A DNA stretch of 64,000 bases from Paragonimus westermani (GCA_008508345.1 QNGE01001236.1:105617-169616); one strand, 5' to 3'. Counted from the first letter of the stretch, positions 35,971 to 46,948 are shown. Numbers and translations are program-made. Notes: a model not told the origin generated them from the letters alone.

Positions 35971-36099
35971 ATAAGTTTGGACGGATTCGATGACCGTGTT
36001 TTACTAAACTGACAATACCGTTACACGTTTCTGCGGGTTCGTTGTAAATAAACTATCAGGCACGCTTGATGTTTCTGGCCCAAAGTAGCGGACGCATGT

Positions 36100-36900
36100 G
36101 GTATCCTGTGATCATCCCGCGGGTGAAGCACCACGCATATTTGGAAGCGTGCTGCCTGTGCTAGAGCGGTTGGGTGGTCCCGAATTCTTCAGGCAACCGC
36201 TGGATTTCTGGACCAGCGTATTTAAACCCATCGGACCTGTAGAAGTTATCGAGTTAAAAAAAGGGAAAGAGTAACAGTTCAAACTCCGTGGGCGTCAACG
36301 AGGAGCTCAAAATTTGAAGCGAAATGCTAGACCGGAACAATATGAATGATGAGTTACTGTGAAGGTCCATCACATGACATTTTGATTCACCATTTGCTGG
36401 TTACAGAGGCGGGTTCTGGGAGCAGCTGACAAAATCCATCCGATGAAATCTGAAGGCAGTTTGCGTAAATCAGGCGTCCGAGAACGTGACTCTGTTGATA
36501 TTACTGGCTGGGGCGGAACGAATCCTCAACGATCACCCGACGGTACTGTTGATGCCTGATGGTACCGATTCTGCCGCTTTGTCGTTGAACATCTTGCTAC
36601 GCCTTCGAGGTAATGACGGAATGAAAATTGAAGAAATCCTCACTGAAGGATACACTGAACGGTGAAAATAGGCATTGGAACTCTGAGGAGGTTGGATAAA
36701 AGGTTACTCCCTCAATCTTCAGGCTTGACAAAGTGATTGGATCAGGGACGCAACTTCCAGATAGGCGATGCTGCGCTAGCGACGGCCAATGAGATCCCAA
36801 GAACCCACTGGTCCATCGGCTGGACTGTGCATTGCGCTGAGGCCGGTCAACTCAGAGATTTATGTGGGACGCCCTTCATCGTTAAGAGGATCCCTGGTAC
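36100..36900 (+). pseudogene. BEL/Pao LTR-retrotransposon integrase remnant
   Basis: Plus-strand integrase of a BEL/Pao element. From 36220: SVFKPIGPVEVI (family: F..RRGPVEVI.SDNGTNF), a frame change, then SNSSNSVGVNEELK in place of SDNGTNFVGANEEL. Next come MLDRNNMNDELL and HFDSPFAGYRGGFWEQLTKS (family: W.FNPP.A.H.GG.WE...RS), LAGAERILNDHPTVL, LSLNILLRLRGNDG (family: LTPNH.LLLRGN) and, in another frame, QGRNFQIGDAALATANEIPR with THWSIGWTV (family: R.F.VGD.VLV.DEN.PR..WPLGRV). This covers the catalytic core and C-terminal domain. The first catalytic Asp (SDNG) is gone and several stops are present. The rest of pol and the LTRs were not found. In active elements the enzyme inserts the cDNA. 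Confidence 0.75.
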
Positions 36901-36999
36901 AAAGCATTCATTTGTGTTGAGACTCACCCAAGAACAATGTGTTGTAAATGCTTACAAGGGGCTTGACGGTAGGTGAACTAGACGGTTCCAATGTCAATC

Positions 37000-39590
37000 A
37001 CAGGGCGCGACTATCAGGGAAGGCATTTGGCAGACGATGTGTCGCGTGGTTTCTGGAACTGTCAGGGACGTCTTTTTAGAAAATTCCGATGTCCGAATTT
37101 TATATTTTGCCAAGTTGAATACAACTTCCACCCAATCTTGAAGCTTACCCACAGTTCTTATGCCCTTGAGCAATGTTTTACTCGTTTGGAGATCACTGCG
37201 CAACTTACTTGATCTACTGGCGTCCATCGTCGTAATTGAACCTTTTGTTTTTGAACGACCGCAATTTACTCGCACAACTCTTGCAGCCACAGTGTGGGGT
37301 TACGTTGAGACGTAATTTCAACTTGTGCGCTATTCATGGGTTGGCGGAGTGCCATATCCATGTCCTATTTTTGCGAACCAAACCCTGGGTCCTCTTTTCT
37401 CAAATCTAGCTATTTCGATCAAGGCAGTGTCCTCTAGGGCATTTGCTCCGTGTTCACGATGAGAAAGCAAAAATATTCAAGGACTGGTAACATCGGAAGT
37501 CAAGTGGTTCTTTGAGCAACGCTTAGTCTACTCGTAACGTCTACCGGTAGGTTGGATGCGAGGTAGTTGCGCCCCTAAGCAACGAACGTCTATAAGTTCC
37601 TAGCCCGTGTAGCGACAGATTCAGATCCAAAAAGGAGGACGGTTGTACTGGAGAGTTCGTTATTAGTGATAAACGAGGGTACAAGAAAGTTATTTTAAAC
37701 TGAATTGAAAAAAATAACAGCAAACCTCTCTATAGAACCCACCACATCCTAAAGTTTCGAAGCTAACGGTTAGCGTAAATATGATCAAATGCATAAGTCA
37801 ATTAATGACGGAGTGGTCAAGTGCAAATGGAGGAAATGGTACATACGAACGAGTTTCCAGCAGTGGGGAATAAAGGAGAGAAAGCTGCACGAGAATAAGC
37901 TTCTACAAGAACACGATATCAACATTTAGTGATACACCAAGATTAACATTCACAGGAGGAATTGCTTGCCACGTGCGCAGCTTGATGAGTCGTGTCAGCC
38001 CTCACCAACCAGGCTCAAAATCACTCCCAAGAGTAATTTCAACGTAAGACGAAGGAAGATCAACAAGAACTGACTAAATAAATAAGGGGGACGTGGTCAC
38101 TGACCTTTTACAAAACGCACAACAGACGTAAAACGTTCAACACCAGTAGCTACTTTATCAAAAGCCAAATAGGTGAAAGTAACAATATTAAAAACTTTGG
38201 GGGGTAGCTATTGATAAGAGAAGCTGCAGGCCGAGCGAAAACTCAACGGTATGTGTATTTGTTGGGTGCAGTCGAAAGTGAAAAGCGTGCACGCGTTGAA
38301 CTGGAATTTTGTGACAGTACGTGCCTCTGTGGTGGCAGCGCCGTTCTCGTTTCCGCTTTTGTAAGCCATGTGCACGAATGACTGAGCGTTCGGCTCGTGC
38401 TGGTTATTGAGTTTTCCTTTTATAGGATTACTGCTGGAGCCTCCTGTTCCGTAAGAATAGCGTCCCATGGTGTCTACACGTTGGTGGAAGGTGAAGTACG
38501 ATTGTAACGGGCAATCAGAGCAGCGACCGTTGCTCCGCGTGTTTGTTATTACAGTGTGTCCCTTCTTTGAGGGTTTCTGTTTGCGTTTCTCCAGGTTATC
38601 AGCCGAGTGTGGAGTTGGGTCTGCATTGTGAATTACGTGACAAAACTCGATACAATTTTGTCAGTTAGTAAGGGACTGGCTTTTCACAAATTTGCAATCA
38701 CATTCAGCTCAAAACGCAGTTACCAAATAGCTCATTATTGGAAATTCCATCTAGGCGGAGCAGGCACATCAAGGAAATTGGACACGCGCATCAGATGTAT
38801 ATTGTAATGTCGCATCAGCTCGAACAAGCGCTGTTCACTTTGCATGAAGCCAACTGATGTAGGCTGTGTATCAAAACAAAGCAAAATATATCAAAAAAGC
38901 AGTACATGGAGAAAGATATTCAAAAAAACAAAATATGTTGAATAAAAGAAATACCCTCTGCAGAAAATTCGGATAGGATGTAGGTGAAAAAGAACGATTG
39001 TATTGTGGCTGACTTAGAAAAAGGAAGTATGTGTAACCTCTACTTTTTTACCATGTGAGAAAATCCTCTGTAACATTTCAATAATAGTACTCATATAGAC
39101 TAGTTGTGATCACAGTACCATCTGTATTGCATTATGCCTGAGGCCTTTCATAACAACACGCCACTGGTCATGAAATACCGAGCTTATCTATTCAAAGACT
39201 GACGTAATTCCTCCTTCTGCTCCATTCTTACAAAATCCTCAACGTATTTTATCCCCAAATTATCATAATTTATCCAAGAAAAATTCCAGACGTGTGCTGG
39301 TAGAGTTAGGAATAATCGTTAGTGTGGGAGGACACAGGACTTGTACTGTCCTCATAAGACAGTGGGGTTTCTGTATTTCCACCATCATAAATAGACTGTA
39401 TTTGTAGTCAGCTGACTCATTAGTTGTTATTTCTTCATTACGCACGGAAGAAAATATTGAGTGATGCGTTGTTTTTCGTGTTGCCTCTGTAAAAGTCTGG
39501 CATTTAACCACAAGCGTAAGCTTTCTGCATCTCTTTTTCGCAGTAACCTTCTACTGTCTTGTAACAGTATACTAAACCGCCACTGCCATG
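37000..39590. other. Unassigned, no gene recognised
   Basis: Follows the BEL/Pao integrase and precedes the CR1-like LINE at 39.6 kb. It may include the 3' end of the BEL/Pao element, but no LTR pair could be recognised. Open frames at 36994-37290 (minus), 38208-38468 (minus) and 39263-39511 (minus) show no known domain. Confidence 0.4.
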
Positions 39591-39599
39591 TGGTACAGA

Positions 39600-41745
39600 A
39601 ATTAGTCTTCCGTGACAACCTACAGTGGCTCGCCTATACTGCGCAGTGGTCAGAGGATTCGGTGTTGTCCTTTATGTCGGCAACACCCTCCGGGCTACTC
39701 CTGTGCCTCACCCAGCGTTCACTACCATCTCTGAATTCACCCGATGCTCCATTGCGCTAGTCAACTCTGACAGTTTGTCAGCTGGTGTAAGTTGTCGACA
39801 TCCCTGTCGTTTCTCTAAACGTGATGGGACTATCTTACACGGACTCAACTGTATCATTTCCCGAGGATACCCATAAACTCCAACAATGAGTGACTTTAAC
39901 TCATCACAAGTTGACTTACAAATTTACTCGTACAAGAGCCCCGTCGATGTAATGTCTGCAACACTTCTTCTAGTAGATTGAGATACTGGCCCCAAGGAGC
40001 ATGTAATCAACTAAACCAGATGACGCGGGGACCACGCTTCCTTCCGTTTATATTACGTCCACACTAATGAGGAACTGATGACAAGCAACTTAATAGCGAA
40101 TGCCCCGCTCAGCTTGGACCATCATGCCGTAATAACTTTTGACTTCATTTGTAGTGCTGAACTTACACCCGAAGACAACGTTCCAAAAAACAGCCGCAGA
40201 AGAATTGGGGTAAAGACGCTTAATGCGAACCTAGCTGATGTCTCATGAGATCAGTTTCACCCAATACTGCGTGTAGGGGAAATTTGTGACCATTTTATTA
40301 ATACCAGTGGCAAAACCATAGATTTTCAACAGCATTCTACTCCGCAAGCCGCCGAAAACCACGACAACAATTGCGGTGCTGGAAGTTAAAGATATTCCAC
40401 GTCAAGCGTCCACCGTGGACCCACCTAAGAGAGTTAATGGATCTAGATAATCATTGTCTCTATGCGCGACGTCGAAACCAACGCACCAAAATAGTCAGGA
40501 AAGATAAACTTGCACTCCAGCGACGCTTAATACAGCGCTTCGCCAGTGATTCAAAGTGCTTGTATAAATTCGTCTCGAAAAACCTTGAAGACTGAAACAA
40601 TGTCGCCAGCTAGCCGGCCCGCGAGGGCGCGGTGACTCCGACGGTTAGGCTTCTGAAATCCCAGCTGACATCTACAACACCGTGTTTGGAGCAGCCTCTC
40701 GGACTGCTACGTAGAAGAAGTGTCAACACCTCTGGAGAAATTTCCACGGCAGAAAACACAGCGAATGCTGTGCCAATGAAACTTTGAATGACTGAACCTC
40801 GTATACCCGGGCCCGACAGTGTATCCAATTTATCGCCTGTCAATGGGGCCGCGCAGTTATATGTCCCACTGGGCATACTGTTTACACAGACTGATGCTGT
40901 GGGAACAGTGCTCGAGAAGTGGAAGTCGGCCGGTATCACTACCTACAAGCTGGTATTAGTGTTCTTGACAAATGGTCTGAAACAAACTTCGTTGAGTTCA
41001 ATATCAGCAAGTGCACTTATACACATATCAAACAAGGGCGTAATCTCCCTGATTTCCTAATCAAAGTACCACTCCATGTTAAAGACAGCAAAAAGACCTT
41101 GGCTTTGTTGTGCCATACAAACTGTTGATTTCCTTTGATGTTGGAGCAAGCGCCAAGAAAGCTAACAGTGCACTTTCTCTTCCGAAGCGTCTGTTTGAAA
41201 AATCAGGGTGATTATGTTTTCATGACCTGATTAACGGCTTTGTTCGTCCTCATCGCGAGCAAGAGACCCTTCTTTGGTCTCCCCACTTACAGAATGAAAA
41301 CCTTATTCTGAAAATGTTCACAAGCGTGCAGCGAAAGCAGTTCGTAGATTGAGTGCAAAATCTTGCTTTGAGGGACTTAACAAACTAAACCTCTTCTCCC
41401 TGGAATACTGCTGAATGAGAGGTGATCAAACCCCGGCGCACGTGATTCGGAGTATCACAGAATATCCATACAGATCTATACTCACTCCTGCGGATATTAG
41501 TTCACTCAAAGGAAAGTCCCTGAATTCAAGTGGTCAATACATAAGAACCGAGCCAAGCGACGGCTTCTTCGCGGTTCAGGTCTGTAAAGCCTGTAACTCT
41601 GTGCCAGAACATACCGTGAGTGCCATGGCAGTGGCTGCGTTCGAAACTCACCCGGTTCGCCACTATATCACTAAGTCCGTGCCCCAGTATGTCTTCCAAC
41701 GCAAAGCCAGTTGTTTGTTCCTTTATCATATACCTTACACCTAAT
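39600..41745 (+). mobile_element. CR1-like LINE lacking most of its RT palm
   Basis: Plus-strand CR1-type LINE. The endonuclease includes FGVVLYVGNTLRATPVPHPA (39660 on), MSDFNSSQVDLQIY (family: GDFNA), and ELMTSNLIANAPLSLDHHAV with ITFDFIC near 40070-40150 (catalytic SDH eroded to DHH). The linker frame at 40371-40595 reads KLALQRRLIQRFASDSKCLY. The RT palm expected next is missing: sequence moves within a few hundred bases to the region after FADD (AGISVLDKWSETNFVEFNIS, 40945 on). The C-terminus continues with GFVRPHREQE and LNLFSLEYC. The final open frame at 41415-41744 reads RGDQTPAHVIRS, FFAVQVCKACNSVPEH and AAFETHPVRHYI. The intact last frame reaches the natural protein end. Confidence 0.77.
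41415..41744 (+). pseudogene. CR1-like ORF2 C-terminal frame
   Basis: A 109-codon uninterrupted frame forming the last segment of LINE ORF2. It has the family pattern RGDL...YRIL, then a HP...F..A....LRGHSLKL block (here SILTPADISSLKGKSLNSSG), then FF..RV...WN.LP..VV...SV..FK..LD..L (here FFAVQVCKACNSVPEHTV and VAAFETHPVRHYI). It directly follows an in-frame stop after LNLFSLEYC. This part of ORF2 has no catalytic role. Confidence 0.7.
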
Positions 41746-41749
41746 CGCG

Positions 41750-42420
41750 TATATTTATCCTATAGAGGCTTATACGTAGAATAGCCGAAGTTGTGCATTT
41801 ATTTATTCTCATTTTTAGCTCTTCACCACAACAAGGAAAGGTTCCGACGTTTGATCAGAACCTTGACACAAAGCTCCCCCATCTGAAGGAACAAAACCGT
41901 CGGAAGCTGTCGCTTTCCACTTCCGTCCACCACTCAGTGAATTCATTGTACTTTTCGCCTTCGTCGATGTAGTTTACGGTAATGCCCGGGATTATGATTC
42001 ACTGATAAACCTCGTAAGATTACGTCCTTGAGCAACGTCCTTTCAAGTTACTAAAAAAATACGTGCTATTTTCGAAAGTAAAGTTTTGAACATGGTATTT
42101 GAACGAGTTTGTTTGAAACGGCCAAAGTTCTTTGACCTTAGAGCGTTCTGTTCTAAATAGTTGTTGAGTTATTGCGGATACGGCAATTTCACAATTTTAT
42201 GTACGTAGATTCAACTTATATGAAAAAAACCGGGGGATAATTCCCTTACAAAATTGTTTTCCAAGCAAAAATTTTTTTACTTGCCATATATCTGAACTCT
42301 CAGGTATATGTTGCGAATTATTCTATGAATCAGCGAATGCACATCACACGCGTAAGATTTTTGCACATGGTTCTAAATTTTTCGTAGTGGAAAACATAAG
42401 GCGGTGTATGTGTGTCGAAA
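41750..42420. other. Unassigned, AT-rich
   Basis: Sits between the CR1-like 3' end and the repeats beside the MULE. No open frame or motif of note was seen, and no tail was identified for the LINE. Confidence 0.4.
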
Positions 42421-42423
42421 TGA

Positions 42424-42571
42424 ACCATGTACATCAATCAGGAAAGCCGAAATCTGTGTGGCGCACAAGATGACAACATCCTATAGACAAACCCGAACGA
42501 ATGCTGCCACCTACGCACTGTAAACTCTGCACCAAACTGCACCATGTACACCAATCAGAGACGCTGAAATC
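42424..42571. repeat. Imperfect direct repeat, 31 bp x 2
   Basis: ACCATGTACATCAATCAG... at 42424-42454 and ACCATGTACACCAATCAG... at 42541-42571, both ending GCYGAAATC, agree at 26 of 31 positions with a 117-bp offset. They lie beyond the truncated 3' end of the MULE transposase and could be subterminal repeats of that transposon (inference). Confidence 0.7.
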
Positions 42572-42743
42572 GAATGGAGGTAGACAATTGCGGCTGTCAT
42601 GCTCAAGCAAACTAAACCAACAACGTGCGAGAGTAGTGCGAAGCCAGCGATGCAAAATTAACTAGGGGAATGAAGAAAGTGAGAAAGATGCAAGTATTGG
42701 TCAACATAGACTGAACAGGTGAACCTGGTTTGATTGCGCCTGT

Positions 42744-42892
42744 GCGGTTTCTGGTTGCAAATGGTGCAAACATTCCTAATCGACTATAGTCGATTAGCAA
42801 TGTTTGCAGGCCACTATAGTGGCCTGCATAATAGCTAATGCTGCAGCCTACCTCTAGCGGTTCCCCGTCAGCATTGCAACCAGGAACCGCTT
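42744..42892. repeat. Nested palindromes at the MULE 3' end
   Basis: Three inverted structures nest here. (1) Arms GCGGTTTCTGGTTGCAA (42744-42760) and TTGCAACCAGGAACCGC (42876-42892) match at 16 of 17. (2) A 42-bp palindrome at 42766-42807 has a single mismatched pair and a perfect 22-bp core centred on GACTATAGTC. (3) A perfect 24-bp palindrome at 42805-42828 is centred on CACTATAGTG. The right arm of (1) is the end of the MULE reading frame (KRFLVA), so its coding sequence is repeated in inverse orientation on the far side of the palindromes. Confidence 0.85.
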
Positions 42893-44456
42893 ATTCACAG
42901 TGCCGTTTGGAGTTTTTTCGCGCACGTTCCGCAATATGTGCACCCGGAACAGTAGTTGATAGACGTGCGGCATTTCCCGTGTAATGGCCGCTTGAATGGC
43001 CGCGCTGTCGTCCATGATCATTGTCCTTGTCTCCACCGGTCCCTTGAAGAGAAGGAACAGCCAGAGAAACATGGCAACGGCTACCGTAGTTTTATTTGCA
43101 AGCCAACAGAAGCAAACCGGTGAGCTCATACCACTTGCACCTGGTTGGCGGCATCCGATTCGGATTAGCCTGTCACGGTGACCGAAGCCAAAGGACGCCT
43201 GCGCTTATCCATCACTGCAACTGAATTGCGCTGCACCAATTGCAGTTCCACCAGCACACCACATATCCAGTGTAAACCCGAAGGAATAAGACCAGGAGGT
43301 GTGCTAGTGGGACCTTTGTGTCCAGCCGGCCAATGCTTGTTAGCCAGTTGATTGGCTAATAAGGAAGGGGAACTCTTATCTCTCGGAAACTAAACAGAGA
43401 GAGGCTGCAATGATGAGATCTAAACTAGGAAGAAAGTTTTGTGAAGTGTAATACAAGAAGCATTGCAGTATTGGATTGCATGTTAGTGCAACCTAAAGAA
43501 GATGGGGAGTAAAAGCAAAGTTCTCATTGGACTATGAAAAGCCAAGCAGACCATTCACCATACAACACACCAACAAAGCCGAAGAAAAGAATGGATAGAA
43601 GCCCACAGACACTCACGCATTTGCTTTTTGTCCGGCTGCTCCCCATTGGCCAATCTGACAAGGTTGAACCCGCAAGGACCGTAGTCACAGTCAGCACAGC
43701 CCTCCGGATCAAAACAGCACGCAAGCCTGACCACCACGCCAAGGTAGCAGAAAGGGTCAGGACCACTTGCACCTACAACAACTAAAACAAACAAATTATA
43801 TCGTTTATTACAACTCCTGTAAGTGGCGTCTATACCGATAACTTCGGGGTAGCGTCGGCAAAATTCTGTCTGCTCCTTACTCATGAACATGAAGTGTGTC
43901 AATCAATTGTCATCATCTGCGTTGTAGTAAAACTTACCAGTTGTGTTCATTTGGGCGTGCAAACGACCTAGGTAGCCAACGGTGTTTATTTTGGGAAACA
44001 AACGTTCTCGTAGGTTGCACACATCCTTCGTCGTTGTCTTCTTATCGAAGTGCTCCCGGATGCATTGCGTGATGTTGAATGACACTGTGCCGTTGAGCAG
44101 CCACGGTCGAATTTCTCTGATTTCTTCCTCAGTGAGGCGAAGCCTTGAGGGCTCGTATTTTGCAGCAAGCACGTCGCACGGATGATCGTGCAACACAACG
44201 AATTTCTTTACCCAAAATCCGCCGTCCACGTCCGGTTCACGTTGAAATAGGCTGAGCATCTCGTTTGAGCGTTGGCCATCTCTCGAACACCGGTGAATGA
44301 GCGCAATGCATGAGCCCTACGTCTCTTATGATCACCGAAATCGGGTTCGGTGGATCGGATACGGTACGAGAAAACCCGATCAAACTTCAAAACGTAGGAC
44401 CTCCAAACCAACTGCATCCAAAGTTTGGAAATGTCGTGGAGACCAGACATTCCCAA
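42854..44456 (-). pseudogene. MULE transposase, truncated and frameshifted
   Basis: Minus-strand DDE transposase of the Mutator-like (MULE/FAR1/ZSWIM-related) type. The N-terminal zinc-finger-like region spans a frameshift near 44210-44255: CSAYFNVNRTWTADFG joins KKFVVLHDHPCDV (family: C..F.....W.V..F...HNH). A helical linker follows: RLRLTEEEIREIRPWLLNGT, KKTTTKDVCNLRERLF. The catalytic start is HFMFMSKEQTEFCRRYPEVI then GIDATYRSCNKRYN (first Asp in DATY). After a ~430-bp stretch that may be an intron or insertion, the frame from 43129 gives ETRTMIMDDSAAIQAAI (second Asp) and LFRVHILRNVREK (family: C.FHVLR.VR.K). The frame stops at 42854 before the catalytic Glu and SWIM domain, next to nested palindromes. 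In active copies it cuts and pastes the element. Confidence 0.78.
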
Positions 44457-45327
44457 AATGTTCCTGATTTAGAACTGATAAATCAACAACCATTGCGCTC
44501 ATGCTTTCGTTTCGGGAGAAAGCGTCCTTCCGACGTGTGCTGCGCATTTATTGCAGGTGAAAACCAGTGAAGACCAGCAAATCGAGGAGACAACTGATTG
44601 GCCCACAGGGTACACAGGGTTGACAAGATGGGGCAGAGAAGAAACCATGTCAGGGGAAGGGGGGCACGCGCGGTGTAGGCAGCAAACCATGTTTCTGTAG
44701 GGGACGCCGCGTGCCAGCGCAGTTTGCAAACCAAAATGAGTATACTATTCACCAAACATTGATTCTGAAGGACAATCACGGGTTGTATTCATCAAAGAAC
44801 AAACATCAGTTGGCATAGGTTTCGCCAACGGATTAATTATTCGTGAGAGTGCTGTAACCACTCTTCTGGGAATCTCATATTCTGGGACCCACTCTCTCAA
44901 ACCTTCTATCACTTCGGAGACTGCTGAACATTCCCCTGCGGTTGACCAACTGCTAGTACCTGCGTAGCACGTGGGAAAACACTTACTGCTCCCCTGTATT
45001 GTCTTAAGGATACCATCATCAGACCAATCAGTGGAGTCCACTGTTAACATGCATCGCCGCTTCCAACGATTGACAGTTTTCTTCGATAGTAGTTGTAGTA
45101 AATTCTTGTAAGTTCGTCGACTTTATCACATTCTCAACTTGCTGTAAAGAACAATAGGAAGGTACATGTGAACTACAGTTGACCACACTGTCGCACAACA
45201 CCATCAGTATAAGAACGCCCGGTCAAGTAGTTTAAGGATCACAATGCTGTAATGAACGTAGCCAGTGCACACAAACCTGGCTCACCAAGACATAAACCAG
45301 CTATAAGGAGAACATTTTCGAAGACAG

Positions 45328-45442
45328 TGTTGTGACCTGGAGATACCTCCGGTCTGCCTGCTGTACGATTTGTGAAATCCTTTCTAAAATCTCAGCTCAC
45401 ATTGTATAGCAGGCAGACCGGGGGTATCTCCAGGTCACTACA
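45328..45442. mobile_element. Foldback (MITE-like) element, ~35-39-bp arms
   Basis: Left arm 45332-45366 begins GTGACCTGGAGATACC and ends CTGCCTGCTGTAC. Right arm 45404-45438 is its inverse complement with two differences over 35 bp. The match extends three further bases on each side past a T/T mismatch, to 45328 and 45442. The loop is 37 bases and non-coding. Such small inverted structures are typical of MITEs or foldback elements moved by a transposase encoded elsewhere. No clear target-site duplication is visible. Confidence 0.75.
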
Positions 45443-46134
45443 AAAGCATACACAATTATTTCTACTTATTCATACTCTCATATTTGCCTTCACAAAACTT
45501 TGTGTAGTGGTAATAGAGTAGCGCTTGAAAATTCACGTCCCAGAACGGTGAACACAAATCCCAACTCAACTCCCTAATAAACGCCTCGAGGGCTGCCAAC
45601 AACCTCCGTATGAATTGATTAGAATCCGTTTGCGTCGACACATATATCCACCCACGATTAAGTGCGTCATTCGGCTTCGGCCACAACTACGTCTATGGTC
45701 CAATGGATGCATCCAATGGACAAGCCAACACATATCGATCAGTCCCCACCAACCTATGACTTCGAGCCTCGCACGGTGAGATTACAACACCTTCATCATC
45801 ATCTCAGTGATATCGAGCAGCAGCCGTGCGTATGTGGTGACATGCAGCCAATCACAATTCACCAGCGTACTGACTCTGATTTCATGCTTTTTTCTGCTTA
45901 TTTTTCCGCCGATTGCGTGCATAGGGTCGCACGATAAGCTTTTTTGACATATCAGCTACATTAGCACTAATTAGGGCCTCGTTAGAAATGAATTACGACG
46001 ATTTCGAAGTAAAATACGTTCAGTATTTGATTGGTTTGAGGTATAAGGATAAATTTTATAAATAGTTGGTGAAATATTTCCACGTTCTGATGACTAATGA
46101 CAAAGCAATATGATCTGGCCCATTCATATTGATT

Positions 46135-46160
46135 TGTAACGCAGCTCAACCTGCGTTACA
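46135..46160. repeat. Perfect 10-bp hairpin
   Basis: TGTAACGCAG, loop CTCAAC, then CTGCGTTACA. It is isolated in AT-rich sequence with no gene nearby. Confidence 0.85.
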
Positions 46161-46451
46161 TATTCGTGGTAATTTAAGGTTGTGTGTGTGTCAAAAATGT
46201 AATCCATCCTAAATGATCACTATAGAGCACATTGGGTTCTCCTGTAATCTATACTTATTCATGCTAGCAGGGAAAATCCGATTATGTGTGTGTTGGGGTA
46301 CATGTAGGCCTAAACGAACGCTCCAGTTATCAATCATATAGTTATTGATCCAGTTATTAATCATACAATGGACAACGACCAGATGCACCAAATGCGTATA
46401 GTCAATGGGAAAATGGAGATCATATCGACCGATGAGGACATAAACGAGGAC

Positions 46452-46948
46452 AAGAAGGTAGAGAGTTCGATGCTGAACGATGCGTATGTTTGAGGCGACC
46501 CAGTTCGCGGTATACTCCTCGTTGGTCATACTTATCACAGCTCTAATATGCACCGTACCCACGCGTTTGTTGAATTTACAAGAGAGCCAGTGTATCGCAG
46601 ATTACCACTTTCAATCAGACTGTAACTGAAATATTGCTGATCACTATGCTACTGCATAGCAAATCATGCATTTCTTGCATTACGTCTAAAAGATATACGN
46701 AAGAAGGTAGAGAGTTCGATGCTGAACGATGCGTATGTTTGAGGCGACCCAGTTCGCGGTATACTCCTCGTTGGTCATACTTATCACAGCTCTAATATGC
46801 ACCGTACCCACGCGTTTGTTGAATTTACAAGAGAGCCAGTGTATCGCAGATTACCACTTTCAATCAGACTGTAACTGAAATATTGCTGATCACTATGCTA
46901 CTGCATAGCAAATCATGCATTTCTTGCATTACGTCTAAAAGATATACG
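46452..46948. repeat. 248-bp exact tandem duplication across one N
   Basis: Bases 46452-46699 and 46701-46948 are identical, and the only base between them is the single N at 46700. This is the signature of two overlapping contig ends placed side by side instead of merged, not of biology. The apparent duplicate frames here should be counted once. Confidence 0.95.

Larger units (their letters stand above)
32021..36080. other. Unassigned 4 kb with one repeat
   Basis: Holds the repeat at 33723-33835. Open frames such as minus 33152-33523 (123 codons), minus 34725-35054 (109) and plus 35105-35416 (103) have no domain I recognise. A perfect 9-bp hairpin lies at 35950-35970. The BEL/Pao gag, protease and RT that should precede the integrase at 36.1 kb are not recognisable here. 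Confidence 0.4.

Noticed and set aside
36960..37060. BEL/Pao RNase H-like blocks (TRRF...GATIREG in one frame and ADDVSRG in another)
   Set aside because: RNase H should precede the integrase, yet this lies after it, and the two blocks are in different frames over a short distance. Probably coincidence, or a second fragment that cannot be shown by eye.
45436..45446. CACTACAAAAG, resembling a CACTA transposon terminus
   Set aside because: It is the edge of the foldback element, and I found no inverted partner beyond the EnSpm-type coding regions, so it cannot be called the element's end.
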